Origin: Flavobacterium acetivorans
Lineage (GTDB): Bacteria; Bacteroidota; Bacteroidia; Flavobacteriales; Flavobacteriaceae
Assembly: GCF_020911885.1 (NCBI RefSeq)
Contig: NZ_CP087132.1
Location: 1,798,001 to 1,862,000 of the forward strand
Length of the DNA stretch: 64,000 nt
Direction: 5' to 3'
The translations under genes were made by a program, and so were the position numbers. Each line of letters begins with the position of its first letter. Position 1 is the first letter of the stretch. Under the pieces are notes generated by a model, which searched no databases, was not told the origin of the DNA, and saw only the letters and a program-made list of their open reading frames with translations. Of the stretch, positions 55,259-63,531 are shown in pieces.

Positions 55259-56440
55259 TTATCTAATAATTATGGTTTTATTGTTTATGTCATAGTTAAT
55301 GTTGTTGGTTTGATTAATTATTAATAGGATTTCATTAATGCTTTGTTTTTTGTCTAAAACTCCGGTGAATTGAAGGTTTTCAAGCTTTGGGTGAACGAAA
55401 ATCACTTCCATGTCATACCATCTGGCGAGTACTTTCATTATTTCTTTGAGTGATAAGTCTTTAAAGCTAAAAACACCATTTTTCCATGAGGTCTCATTAT
55501 ATAAGTCTACTGGGTTTATTACGGTAGTCTGCTTTGTAAGGCTGTATGTAGCTTGTTGACCAGGATGTAATATTTTTTTAGTTTTATTTGTTTCAATAGC
55601 AACCTTTCCTTCGATTAATGTTGTGTAGATAACATCTTCATCTTTGTATCCTTTTACATTAAATTCAGTGCCTAAAACTTCAATGTTTTGATTGCCTGAA
55701 AAGACTTTGAATTTTGACCCTTTGTGACTAGTACTTGGGGAAACATCAAAATAAGCTTCTCCATAAACCAGTTCAATTTCTCTTGTTTTTCCTTCTGTGA
55801 AATTTGTTGGATATTTAAGTTTAGATTCAGAGTTTAACCAAACTTGCGTACCATCCGATAAAGTAATAGAGAATTGTCCTCCTCGGGGAATAGTGAGATA
55901 ATTATATAAAATTTCGGAATCTTTTTTAACGTTTTTGCCATAAACTACTTGCTCTCCATTGCTGCTGATGCCTTGGTTTTGGTAGTTTTGACCTTTTGTT
56001 AGAGTTATTTCAGAACCATCTGCCAGTGTTAATATTGCCTTGTCGGTCCCTGCTTTGATGTTGTTTTCTACTATGATTTGTTTTGGGATTTTTTGAGAAT
56101 CCTCTTTGTTGACAAATATTGTTAATGTGACCATTAATAAAATTGATGCTGCAACGGCATATCTTGTCCAAGTACGATTAAATAAGGGTATTGTAGTTTT
56201 CTTTTGTTCCTTTAATATTTGTTTTTCAAGTCTATTGTATATTTCATCAGTATTGATTTGATTGTAAATGGCGAGTTTATCTTCTATGTTTTTTTTGTTT
56301 GTTATCTTTTTATATAACGCTTTATTTTGGGTTTGTATCAGCCAGTTGTCAAGTTGCTTTTTTTCTTCGATGGTTATAATATTAGCAACAGACTTGTATA
56401 TTAACTGAGCTATATGATATTTGGATGAATCTTGCTTCAT
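55259..56440 (-). CDS. FecR-family anti-sigma factor
   Basis: The 393-residue protein has an N-terminal cytosolic sigma-binding region, one membrane helix near residues 92-110 (YAVAASILLMVTLTIFV), a periplasmic FecR domain (GSEITLTKGQN, YNYLTIPRGGQFSITLSDGTQVWLNSESKLKYP) and a C-terminal DUF4974 domain (FKDLSLKEIMKVLARWYDMEV...). It holds the ECF sigma factor at the membrane and relays the signal from the STN domain of SusC. The gene lies between the sigma gene (159 bp away) and susC (97 bp away). Confidence 0.95.
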   Translation of the reverse strand: MKQDSSKYHIAQLIYKSVANIITIEEKKQLDNWLIQTQNKALYKKITNKKNIEDKLAIYNQINTDEIYNRLEKQILKEQKKTTIPLFNRTWTRYAVAASILLMVTLTIFVNKEDSQKIPKQIIVENNIKAGTDKAILTLADGSEITLTKGQNYQNQGISSNGEQVVYGKNVKKDSEILYNYLTIPRGGQFSITLSDGTQVWLNSESKLKYPTNFTEGKTREIELVYGEAYFDVSPSTSHKGSKFKVFSGNQNIEVLGTEFNVKGYKDEDVIYTTLIEGKVAIETNKTKKILHPGQQATYSLTKQTTVINPVDLYNETSWKNGVFSFKDLSLKEIMKVLARWYDMEVIFVHPKLENLQFTGVLDKKQSINEILLIINQTNNINYDINNKTIIIR

Positions 56441-56599
56441 TTCTTTTTTAGAATTAGTAAGGCAATAATTTTTTACTGTCTATAATTCTATGACTTTAAA
56501 AAAAGTATTTAGGGTGGAATTTTTTTTACTTTTTTTTTGATAAAGTTGCTGAAAGCGATTTTTGTCTTTTTTTTTGTCCTAAAGTTTTGAAAGGGGATT

Positions 56600-57169
56600 T
56601 TATAATGTAGCTAAAAGAATTTGAAATAAAGGGTAGTCTTTCAGATGTTCCTTTAATAGTTCAATTGCTCTGGCTCTTTGTGATTTTACAGTATTAATGC
56701 TGATTTGTAGTTCTTCAGAGATATCTTTGTATTTTACCCCTTCCAGGCAGGATAATTCAAAAACTTTTCTGCATTTTGGAGGCAATGAAGCTAGTGCTTG
56801 GTATAGAATAGCGTGTGTTTCTTCTTCGATGATGTATTGATCCATTAAATCAGCGGAGTCATGCTTGTCTAAATCTAACGGAACGGATTGTTTTTCTTTT
56901 TTGAGATAGTCTAATGAGGCATTGCGAGCCATCGCGTATAAATAGGATTTCAGGTTTCCTATTTTGTCTATTTCATTTTTTTTTTGCCATAAAATAAAAA
57001 ATACGTTTTCGGCAATTTCTTCTGCGGCATATTGGTCTTCAACGTATTTTAAAGAAAATAAATACAAACGTTTGTAATAAGTGTCAAAAATAATTTTGTA
57101 GCTATTAGTGTCTCCTTTTTTTAGAAGAGAGATAATAGATGCGTTTATATTTGAATCGACGTTTTTCAA
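56600..57169 (-). CDS. ECF-type RNA polymerase sigma factor
   Basis: The 189-residue protein has sigma region 2 (IFDTYYKRLYLFSLKYV, NVFFILWQKKNEIDKIGNLKSYLYAMARNASLDYLKKEK) and region 4 (LASLPPKCRKVFELSCLEGVKYKDISEELQISINTVKSQRARAIELLKEHL) without region 3, the ECF layout. The start is TTG at 57169: region 2 needs these residues and there is no in-frame ATG upstream, so expression may be kept low. It is expected to activate the SusCD cluster when FecR releases it. A TTTG / TATTTTG pair upstream (57197-57225) resembles a promoter, but weakly. Confidence 0.93.
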   Translation of the reverse strand: MKNVDSNINASIISLLKKGDTNSYKIIFDTYYKRLYLFSLKYVEDQYAAEEIAENVFFILWQKKNEIDKIGNLKSYLYAMARNASLDYLKKEKQSVPLDLDKHDSADLMDQYIIEEETHAILYQALASLPPKCRKVFELSCLEGVKYKDISEELQISINTVKSQRARAIELLKEHLKDYPLFQILLATL

Positions 57170-58013
57170 TGAAATAATTCTTAATTTCTTTGTAAATAAA
57201 ACAAAATATTATGAATTATGCTAATCAAAATTGAAAAGGGAAAGTGGGGTTTTAGCTGTTTGTTTTTTGCTTTTTCTAAGATAGTTTTTTTGTTTTTTTT
57301 AGGGTAAAATATTTGTTTTTAAGTGTTTATGTTGGTAGGTTTTTTTATTTTGAGATTGTATTTTTCAGTTTAATAATAAAAATGCGAATTCAGTAAATTG
57401 TGCAAAAAGTAAGATTTAGTAATCTAATTTTTACGCTAAATCAAGTGTTCTTTTTGTTTAAATTTAGATTTCATTGTTTGTTAATAGATATGATTTATGA
57501 GATGATTTTTTTAACGACCGTTTTTAGAAAGATTTTATGATAGATCTTTTTCTTTTAAATGAGGGACAAAGTAAGCTCTGATTCGAATCTAGTAAAAGGC
57601 TTATAATGTTAAAAATTAAGCGTAGATAAATTATTTATTCTTGACTCTTGCTCAAGGTTTTAAAGTGGGTATGGCTTTGTTTTTTCAAAAAAAAAGCTTC
57701 ATTTACCGGTTTAAAAACGGAAAAAATGGTATTTTCGTCATGGATTTGAACTTAGACCGCAGTCGAATTGCTATTGCGTAAGTTTCTGTTTACTTCTAGG
57801 AATGGGTTAATTTTATGAAATCGTTAAAAAATAATAGATTAACGGTTAGAATGACATCAAAATATACTGATTTTTTAATAGGATGAGTAAAATCTAATGA
57901 AAAGAGATGTAGATGTAAAAATATTGCGATAAATTGCATTTAATGAAATTTATATTTGAAATATTTAGTAATTTCGCAAACTGAAAACAAAAATCACCTT
58001 TTAGGTTAACAAT
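57170..58013. other. 844-bp AT-rich intergenic region between divergent genes
   Basis: No convincing ORF, RNA gene or repeat array is seen. It contains long T-tracts (about 57250-57350) and the promoter regions of the sigma gene on the left and the E2 gene on the right. A small CTTGA...TCAAG hairpin lies near 57640-57656. This is the longest gene-free stretch in the window. Confidence 0.6.
57951..57958 (+). promoter_or_regulatory. -7 promoter element of the E2 gene
   Basis: TATATTTG, 55 bp before the ATG at 58014. Confidence 0.6.
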
Positions 58014-59318
58014 ATGGCAAGATTTGAATTAAAGCTTCCAAAAATGGGAGAAAGCGTCGCAGAAGCAACCATAACAAATTGGTTAAAAGAAGTGGGAGAC
58101 AAAATTGAAGCTGATGAAGCAGTACTAGAAATTGCAACGGATAAAGTTGACAGCGAAGTGCCTAGTGAAGTTAGCGGTGTTTTGGTTGAGAAGTTGTTTG
58201 GTAAAGATGACTTAGTTCAAGTAGGGCAAACCATTGCAATTATTGAAATAGAAGGTGGTGAAGCAAGTACTGAGGTTAAAGAAACTGTAGCTTCAGCGGT
58301 AGTTGCTGAAGTAGAAAAAACAGTAGAAGCAGCCAAAGAAAGTGTTGCGGTACCAGTTGATTTTTCAGATTCAGATAAATTCTTTTCTCCATTAGTTAAG
58401 AATATTGCTAAAGAAGAGGAAGTTTCGATAGCGGAATTAGAAACAATCAAGGGTACAGGAAAAGACGGAAGAGTTACTAAAAATGATATACTGGATTACG
58501 TAAAAAATAGAGGAAATCAACCAGTGTCCGCTGTGACAACAGCGATTGAAACACCAAAATCAGCTCCTGCGGCTGTTGCTCAGAAAGCAGCTCCGGTTTC
58601 GCTAAGCGGTGGTGATGAGATTGTTGAAATGGACAGAATGCGTAAATTGATTGCGGGTTATATGGTGGCTTCGGTACAAACTTCGGCTCATGTGCAATCG
58701 TTTATCGAGGTAGATGTGACCAATATTGTAAAATGGAGGGAAAAACATAAAAACGCTTTCGAGAAAAGAGAAGGAGAGAAGTTGACTTATACTCCAATTT
58801 TCATGGAAGCGGTTGCAAAGGCGTTGAAAGATTATCCGGGAATGAATATTTCGGTTGATGGTGATTTCATCATCAAAAAGAAAAATATCAATTTAGGAAT
58901 GGCTGCTTCCTTGCCAAACGGAAATTTAATTGTTCCGGTTATTAAAAATGCAGACCAACTTAACCTGGTTGGAATGGCAAAAGCGGTAAACGACTTAGGT
59001 GGTCGTGCAAAAGCAGGAAAATTAAAGCCGGACGATACTCAAGGAGGAACGTATACGGTTACGAATGTGGGGACTTTTGGAAGTGTTTTTGGAACTCCAA
59101 TTTTGAATCAGCCACAGGTAGGTATTTTAGCTCTAGGAGCCATCCGTAAAATGCCGGCAGTTATTGAAACTCCAGAGGGTGATTTTATCGGTATTCGTCA
59201 AAAAATGTTTCTTTCACATAGTTACGATCATCGCGTTGTGGATGGTGCGCTAGGAGGGAGTTTTGTAAAACGCGTTGCAGAATACCTGGAAGCATTTGAT
59301 GTAAATAGGGATTTGTAA
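58014..59318 (+). CDS. 2-oxoacid dehydrogenase E2 (dihydrolipoamide acyltransferase)
   Basis: The 434-residue protein has an N-terminal lipoyl domain (about 1-78) with the lipoylated Lys44 in ATDKVDSEV, an alanine/valine-rich linker, a peripheral subunit-binding domain (about 122-165, LVKNIAKEEEVSIAELETIKGTGKDGRVTKNDILDYV) and a catalytic acyltransferase domain ending HRVVDGALGGSFV (the HxxxDG motif). The GxGESVAEATI start and single lipoyl domain fit branched-chain or 2-oxoglutarate complexes. No E1 or E3 gene is adjacent. It would act on the 2-oxoacids made by leucine-type dehydrogenase if branched-chain specific. Confidence 0.93.
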   Translation: MARFELKLPKMGESVAEATITNWLKEVGDKIEADEAVLEIATDKVDSEVPSEVSGVLVEKLFGKDDLVQVGQTIAIIEIEGGEASTEVKETVASAVVAEVEKTVEAAKESVAVPVDFSDSDKFFSPLVKNIAKEEEVSIAELETIKGTGKDGRVTKNDILDYVKNRGNQPVSAVTTAIETPKSAPAAVAQKAAPVSLSGGDEIVEMDRMRKLIAGYMVASVQTSAHVQSFIEVDVTNIVKWREKHKNAFEKREGEKLTYTPIFMEAVAKALKDYPGMNISVDGDFIIKKKNINLGMAASLPNGNLIVPVIKNADQLNLVGMAKAVNDLGGRAKAGKLKPDDTQGGTYTVTNVGTFGSVFGTPILNQPQVGILALGAIRKMPAVIETPEGDFIGIRQKMFLSHSYDHRVVDGALGGSFVKRVAEYLEAFDVNRDL

Positions 59319-59338
59319 AAGATAAAAGATTAGTTAAG

Positions 59339-59377
59339 AAGCCCAACAGATTTTTTTGATTTGTTGGGTTTTTTTTA
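59339..59377 (+). terminator. Terminator of the E2 gene
   Basis: CCCAACA (59342-59348) and TGTTGGG (59362-59368), followed by eight or more Ts. Confidence 0.92.
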
Positions 59378-59489
59378 GTTTTGTAAAAGATTGTGCTTTT
59401 GAGGTAATATTCTTTCTTGATTCGAGAATTGATGAGCTTTAGAATCAAAACTTTTGAAAAAACAAGAGGCTAATTTCAGGTTTAAAAAT

Positions 59490-59497
59490 TACATTTG
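59490..59497 (+). promoter_or_regulatory. -7 promoter element of the exonuclease operon
   Basis: TACATTTG, 20 bp before the ATG at 59518. Confidence 0.6.
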
Positions 59498-59517
59498 TAA
59501 TATTATAAAAATAAAAA

Positions 59518-60288
59518 ATGGAACTTAAATTAAATAAACCAATCTGCTTTTTTGACCTCGAAACTACGGGAATTGACATTGGAAAAGACAGAATTGTTGA
59601 AATATCAATATTTAAAGTTTTTCCTAACGGAAATAAAGAAAGCAAGACGTGGTTAGTAAATCCTACGATTCCAATTCCGGCACAAACAACCGCCGTTCAT
59701 GGAATTACCGATGAAAAAGTAGCTAATGAACCTACTTTTAAAGAGTTGGCTTCACAGGTTTATAATATGATTAAGGATAGTGATTTGGCTGGTTTTAATT
59801 CAGATCGCTTTGATATCCCATTATTGGCAGAAGAATTGCTTCGTGCCGGCGTGGATTTCGATATGAAAAACAGGGTTTCGGTAGATGTTCAGACTATTTT
59901 TCATAAAATGGAAGAGCGTACTTTGTCTGCTGCGCTTAAATTTTACTGCGGTAAAGGATTAGAGAATGCTCATTCTGCTGAAGCGGATACTATGGCAACC
60001 TATGAAATATTAAAAGCACAAATTGAGCGTTATCCAGAATTGGAGAATGATGTTAAATCATTGTCGGAATTTTCGACGAGAAAAAAAATCGCCGATTTTG
60101 CAGGCATGATCGCTTTTGATAAAGAGGATAATGAAATTTTTGCTTTTGGGAAGCATAAAGGAGTAAAGGTGGATACGGTTTTAGAAAACGAACCGGGTTA
60201 TTTTAGTTGGATACAAAATGCAGATTTCCCTTTGTATACCAAGAAAGTATTGACTGCAATCAAATTAAGAAAATTGAATACGAAATAA
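59518..60288 (+). CDS. DnaQ-like 3'-5' exonuclease
   Basis: The 256-residue protein has the DEDDh exonuclease motifs: FFDLETTGIDI (ExoI: Asp, Glu), GFNSDRFDIPLLAEELL (ExoII: Asp), and HSAEADTMATYEIL (ExoIII: His, Asp). A C-terminal segment (about 185-256) with FAFGKHKGVKVDTVLENEPGYFSWIQNADFP is a small extra domain seen after DnaQ-like domains in Bacteroidota. It hydrolyses single-stranded DNA or RNA 3' ends in the cytosol; whether it proofreads replication or works in repair is not known. It is followed by a spacer that is nearly all period-7 repeat. Confidence 0.9.
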   Translation: MELKLNKPICFFDLETTGIDIGKDRIVEISIFKVFPNGNKESKTWLVNPTIPIPAQTTAVHGITDEKVANEPTFKELASQVYNMIKDSDLAGFNSDRFDIPLLAEELLRAGVDFDMKNRVSVDVQTIFHKMEERTLSAALKFYCGKGLENAHSAEADTMATYEILKAQIERYPELENDVKSLSEFSTRKKIADFAGMIAFDKEDNEIFAFGKHKGVKVDTVLENEPGYFSWIQNADFPLYTKKVLTAIKLRKLNTK

Positions 60289-60294
60289 GTTTTC

Positions 60295-60333
60295 AGTGTT
60301 CAGTTCTAAACTGACCACTGGTTACTGAATACT
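60295..60333. repeat. Inverted period-7 repeat filling the exonuclease/FAH spacer
   Basis: Two plus-strand units (AGTGTTC, AGTTCTA) are followed by units GACCACT, GGTTACT and GAATACT, which are the same type on the other strand. The arms CAGTG..CACTG and CAGTT..AACTG allow a hairpin. Almost the whole 51-bp spacer is repeat. Confidence 0.65.
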
Positions 60334-60339
60334 AAAGTT

Positions 60340-60951
60340 ATGAAGATAATTTGTATCGGAAGAAATTATGTCAATCATATAGAGGAGTTGCAAAATGAGC
60401 GCCCTACGGAACCGGTGGTTTTTATGAAACCGGATTCGGCGATTTTATTAAAGCAGCATCCGTTTGTTATTCCGGAATTTTCGGAGGATATTCATCATGA
60501 GGTTGAAATTATTGTCAAAATAAGTAAGGTAGGTAAATACATCGAACCTAAATTTGCTCATAAGTATTATGACGAAATTAGTGTGGGAATAGATTTTACT
60601 GCTCGGGATTTACAATCAAAGTTGAAGGCCAAAGGATTGCCGTGGGAAAAAGCGAAGGCATTTGATGGATCAGCGGTTATTGGAGATTTTTTACCTAAAG
60701 AGCAATTTAGTTCGCTAGAAAATCTTACTTTTGAGTTGACTAATAATGGAAAGTCGGTGCAAATAGGTGATTCAGCCTATATGTTGTGGAAAATTGATGA
60801 GCTTATTTCTTATGTTTCTCAATATTTTACGTTAAAAATAGGTGATATTATTTTTACAGGAACTCCGGAAGGAGTGGCTGCAGTGCAACCGAATGATGTT
60901 TTAGAAGGATTTTTAGAAGGACATAAACTCTTTAGAATACAAGTAAAATAA
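60340..60951 (+). CDS. Fumarylacetoacetate hydrolase (FAH) family protein
   Basis: The 203-residue protein is a compact FAH-fold enzyme: MKIICIGRNYVNHIEEL, the metal-binding EVEIIVKI and VGIDFTARDLQ, and the late DIIFTGTPEGVAAVQPND motif. FAH relatives hydrolyse C-C bonds in acylpyruvates or act as oxaloacetate decarboxylase or tautomerase (FAHD1-like). The small size fits the FAHD1 group. The substrate is not certain. The Hpt gene start overlaps its stop by one base (TAATG), so the pair is translationally coupled. Confidence 0.88.
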   Translation: MKIICIGRNYVNHIEELQNERPTEPVVFMKPDSAILLKQHPFVIPEFSEDIHHEVEIIVKISKVGKYIEPKFAHKYYDEISVGIDFTARDLQSKLKAKGLPWEKAKAFDGSAVIGDFLPKEQFSSLENLTFELTNNGKSVQIGDSAYMLWKIDELISYVSQYFTLKIGDIIFTGTPEGVAAVQPNDVLEGFLEGHKLFRIQVK

Positions 60952-61295
60952 TGGCTTTAAATTATAACCTTTCAAAAGTGTACGCACTTTCAGATAATGA
61001 CACCGAATTTGTAAATGAAATTCTTACCCTGTTTGTGACAGAGGTTCCTGAGGATTTGTTGCAAATAAAAGAAGGAATTAAAAAGAAAGATCACAAGCAT
61101 GCGTATGCTTATGCGCATAAAATTAAACCTACTCTTGATTTACTTGGTTTAAATGTGGCTTTTGAGGAAATTCTACAATTGGAAGCTTGGACCAAAGAAG
61201 AAGGTAAGAAAAAAGATGTTAAAGATACTTTTAAGAGCATCAAGAATCAGGTGAGTGATGCCGTTAAAGAAATAAAAAAAGATTTCGATTTGTAG
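60951..61295 (+). CDS. Stand-alone Hpt (histidine phosphotransfer) domain protein
   Basis: The 114-residue four-helix protein has the phospho-accepting His56 in AYAYAHKIKPTLDLLGL. The usual motif is HxxKGxxxxLG; here the Gly is Pro60, but the position of Lys59 and the following LG are kept. An Hpt domain shuttles phosphate between a hybrid kinase and a response regulator; no such genes are in the window. Its coupling to the FAH-family gene is unusual. Confidence 0.82.
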   Translation: MALNYNLSKVYALSDNDTEFVNEILTLFVTEVPEDLLQIKEGIKKKDHKHAYAYAHKIKPTLDLLGLNVAFEEILQLEAWTKEEGKKKDVKDTFKSIKNQVSDAVKEIKKDFDL

Positions 61296-61332
61296 TTTTT
61301 CGAATGTGTTTATTTCTGTCGTGAAAACTTTA

Positions 61333-61374
61333 AAAATTCAACATTCATTTTTTCTTGAATGTTGAATTTTATTT
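61333..61374 (+). terminator. Terminator of the exonuclease-FAH-Hpt operon
   Basis: AAAATTCAACATTCA (61333-61347) and its perfect complement (61356-61370) around an 8-nt loop, then ATTT. Confidence 0.88.
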
Positions 61375-61403
61375 ATAGTCTCAACCCTAAATTTTAGTAA
61401 AGA

Positions 61404-62657
61404 ATGAAAGCAACCATAGTTACTATTGGCGATGAAATTTTAATAGGGCAAATTGTAGATACAAATTCTGCTTTTATAGCTAAATCATTAGATGGTATAG
61501 GGATAGAGATCGATGAGATGATTTCGATTAGTGATGATAAGCAAAGTATATTAGAGGCTTTCTTGTATTTGCAAAATAAAGTAGATTTGGTTATTATAAC
61601 TGGAGGTTTAGGTCCTACTAAAGATGATATTACTAAGAAAACGTTTTGTGATTATTTTGAAGATGAATTAATTGTGGATCAAGGAGTTTTGGCTCATGTT
61701 ACGCAGCTTATTGAGGGTTTTTATAAGCGTCCGATTACGCAAATCAATAAAGATCAAGCTTTGGTTCCGTCAAAATGTACGGTGCTTCATAATCAGGTGG
61801 GTACAGCGCCGGGCATGTGGATGAAGAAAGAAAATACAGTTTTTATTTCGCTTCCGGGGGTTCCTTATGAAATGAAATACTTGGTTGAAAGTGAAATTGT
61901 GCCAAGAGTAGTAAAAGAATACAAGCGTCCGTTTATTATCCATAAAACGATTCTTACTTATGGTCAAGGCGAAAGTCTGGTAGCGGAACGTATTGAGGAT
62001 TGGGAAAATAATCTTCCTAATTTTATAAAATTGGCTTATTTGCCAAGTCCGGGAAGAGTTCGTTTGCGGCTTTCTGCCCGTGGAGATAATAAGCAACAAT
62101 TGGTAGAGGCAATAGATGAAAAGGTGCGTTCGTTGGACGCGAATATCCATGATATCATTGTTGGTTTTGAAGAAGACGAAACGATTGAGGCTGTGGTTGG
62201 GGAATTGTTGAAAAAGCATAAAATGACTGTTTCTACTGCCGAAAGTTGTACGGGCGGAACAATTGCGTCGGTTTTGTCAGCGGTGCCCGGAGCTTCAAAT
62301 TACTTTAAAGGGAGTGTGGTTTCCTATGCAACGGAAGCGAAAATGGATGTTTTGGGTATTCCCGAAAGTTTGATAAAGGAGTTTTCTGTGGTGAGTGCTG
62401 AGGTGGTTTCGGCTATGGCCGTGAGTGTGAAAAATCTGATGAAAACAGATTTCGCAATTGCGACAACTGGAAATGCAGGGCCTACAAAAGGCGATGGAAA
62501 TGCTGAAATTGGCACTGTTTTTATCGCTTTGGCGACGCCAAATGAAGTGATTGTTGAAGAATATAATTTCGGTCAACCCCGTGAAAAAGTGATAGATAGA
62601 GCGGTGATTAAAAGTTTAGAACTATTAAGGAAAGAATTTTTGAAAAATGTGTACTGA
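61404..62657 (+). CDS. cinA: CinA: ADP-ribose pyrophosphatase/NMN amidohydrolase-like protein
   Basis: The 417-residue protein joins an N-terminal MoCF/COG1058 domain (about 1-170; [41 protein letters not shown]) to a C-terminal PncC domain (about 255-417; [46 protein letters not shown]). The pair acts in pyridine nucleotide salvage: PncC deamidates NMN to NaMN. The full two-domain length is typical of CinA in firmicutes and Bacteroidota. It is also named competence/damage-inducible, but that does not follow here. It runs into the ribosomal protein block with a separate promoter. Confidence 0.95.
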   Translation: MKATIVTIGDEILIGQIVDTNSAFIAKSLDGIGIEIDEMISISDDKQSILEAFLYLQNKVDLVIITGGLGPTKDDITKKTFCDYFEDELIVDQGVLAHVTQLIEGFYKRPITQINKDQALVPSKCTVLHNQVGTAPGMWMKKENTVFISLPGVPYEMKYLVESEIVPRVVKEYKRPFIIHKTILTYGQGESLVAERIEDWENNLPNFIKLAYLPSPGRVRLRLSARGDNKQQLVEAIDEKVRSLDANIHDIIVGFEEDETIEAVVGELLKKHKMTVSTAESCTGGTIASVLSAVPGASNYFKGSVVSYATEAKMDVLGIPESLIKEFSVVSAEVVSAMAVSVKNLMKTDFAIATTGNAGPTKGDGNAEIGTVFIALATPNEVIVEEYNFGQPREKVIDRAVIKSLELLRKEFLKNVY

Positions 62658-62661
62658 TTTT

Positions 62662-62693
62662 TTTGCTTCATCCGTTTATTTTTCTTTTCTTTG
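62662..62693 (+). promoter_or_regulatory. -33/-7 promoter of the rpmB-rpmG-DUF4295 block
   Basis: TTTG (62662-62665), a 20-bp spacer, then TTTCTTTG (62686-62693), one mismatch from TAnnTTTG. Ribosomal genes follow 37 bp downstream. Confidence 0.55.
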
Positions 62694-62729
62694 CACCCTG
62701 ATTTTGAATAACGATAAAAGATAAGCATA

Positions 62730-62966
62730 ATGTCAAGAGTTTGTGACCTTACAGGTAAAAGAGCGATGGTAGGAAATAACGTTTCTCACGCTATGAATAA
62801 AACTAAGAGAAAATTTTCTGTAAACTTAGTTAAAAAGCGTTTTTATCTTCCAGAAGAAGATAGATGGATTACTCTTAGAGTAGCAGCATCTACGATAAAA
62901 ACAATTAACAAAAATGGAATTGCTGCAGTTTTGAAAAAAGCGCAGTCACAAGGATTTATTAAATAA
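62730..62966 (+). CDS. rpmB: 50S ribosomal protein bL28
   Basis: The 78-residue basic protein matches bL28: [39 protein letters not shown] with the CDLTGK start, the NNVSHA(M/N) segment and a C-terminal [23 protein letters not shown]. It is a large-subunit protein. It is followed 29 bp later by rpmG and then DUF4295 in the order conserved in Bacteroidota. Confidence 0.97.
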   Translation: MSRVCDLTGKRAMVGNNVSHAMNKTKRKFSVNLVKKRFYLPEEDRWITLRVAASTIKTINKNGIAAVLKKAQSQGFIK

Positions 62967-62995
62967 TCTTTATTCCAATATAAATAAATAGCAAG

Positions 62996-63178
62996 ATGGC
63001 AAAGAAAGGTAATAGAATCCAGGTAATTTTAGAATGTACTGAACACAAAGCATCAGGTGTTGCAGGAACTTCAAGATACATCACAACAAAGAACAAAAAA
63101 AATACTCCAGACAGATTAGAGATTAAAAAATTTAATCCAGTTTTGAAGAGAGTAACTGTTCATAAAGAAATTAAATAA
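62996..63178 (+). CDS. rpmG: 50S ribosomal protein bL33
   Basis: The 60-residue protein [22 protein letters not shown]...[35 protein letters not shown] is bL33 with the typical RLE-KKYxP-like ending (RLEIKKFNP). It lacks the Cys pair of zinc-type L33 (only one Cys is visible), so it is the zinc-free form. It sits between rpmB and the DUF4295 gene. Confidence 0.96.
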   Translation: MAKKGNRIQVILECTEHKASGVAGTSRYITTKNKKNTPDRLEIKKFNPVLKRVTVHKEIK

Positions 63179-63251
63179 TTAGAGATTTTATAAAATCTCA
63201 AATGGTTACATTTGAAGATTATGTAAAATTTAAATAAACAAATAGTAAGTC

Positions 63252-63404
63252 ATGGCAAAGAAAACCGTAGCATCGTTACAAACATCTTCTAAGAGATTAT
63301 CAAAAGCCATCAAAATGGTAAAATCTCCAAAAACAGGTGCATATACATTCGTAGAATCTATTATGGCTCCTGAAGCAGTTGATGAATTCTTGAAAAAGAA
63401 CTAA
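63252..63404 (+). CDS. DUF4295 family small protein, probable Bacteroidota ribosomal protein
   Basis: The 50-residue basic protein starts MAKKTVASLQTSSKRLSKAI and ends with DEFLKKN. It is too short for simple ORF filters but is a conserved part of the rpmB-rpmG block in Bacteroidota. I recall that this family corresponds to a lineage-specific large-subunit protein (bL38) seen in the Flavobacterium johnsoniae ribosome, which I cannot verify here. The start is 73 bp after rpmG. A terminator follows. Confidence 0.85.
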   Translation: MAKKTVASLQTSSKRLSKAIKMVKSPKTGAYTFVESIMAPEAVDEFLKKN

Positions 63405-63423
63405 TTAGTCAAGCATTATATAG

Positions 63424-63456
63424 AAAAGCTACTTTCATTCGGAAGTAGCTTTTTTA
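63424..63456 (+). terminator. Terminator of the rpmB-rpmG-DUF4295 block
   Basis: AAAAGCTACTT (63424-63434) and AAGTAGCTTTT (63443-63453) around an 8-nt loop, then more Ts. ftsY begins 76 bp beyond it. Confidence 0.9.
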
Positions 63457-63531
63457 TTTTCTATCTTTACCGATTAGAAAAACGCATTAGCTTCTAGGGT
63501 ATAATGCTTCATTCTTAATACTGTCAATACA

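Noticed and set aside
57170..58013. Hidden RNA gene in the 844-bp gap
   Set aside because: No tRNA-like cloverleaf, strong hairpin plus T-run, or conserved motif was found; only promoter-like sequence at the edges.
61770..62219. 149-codon minus-strand open frame inside cinA
   Set aside because: It is a shadow of a conserved two-domain gene and has no recognisable features.
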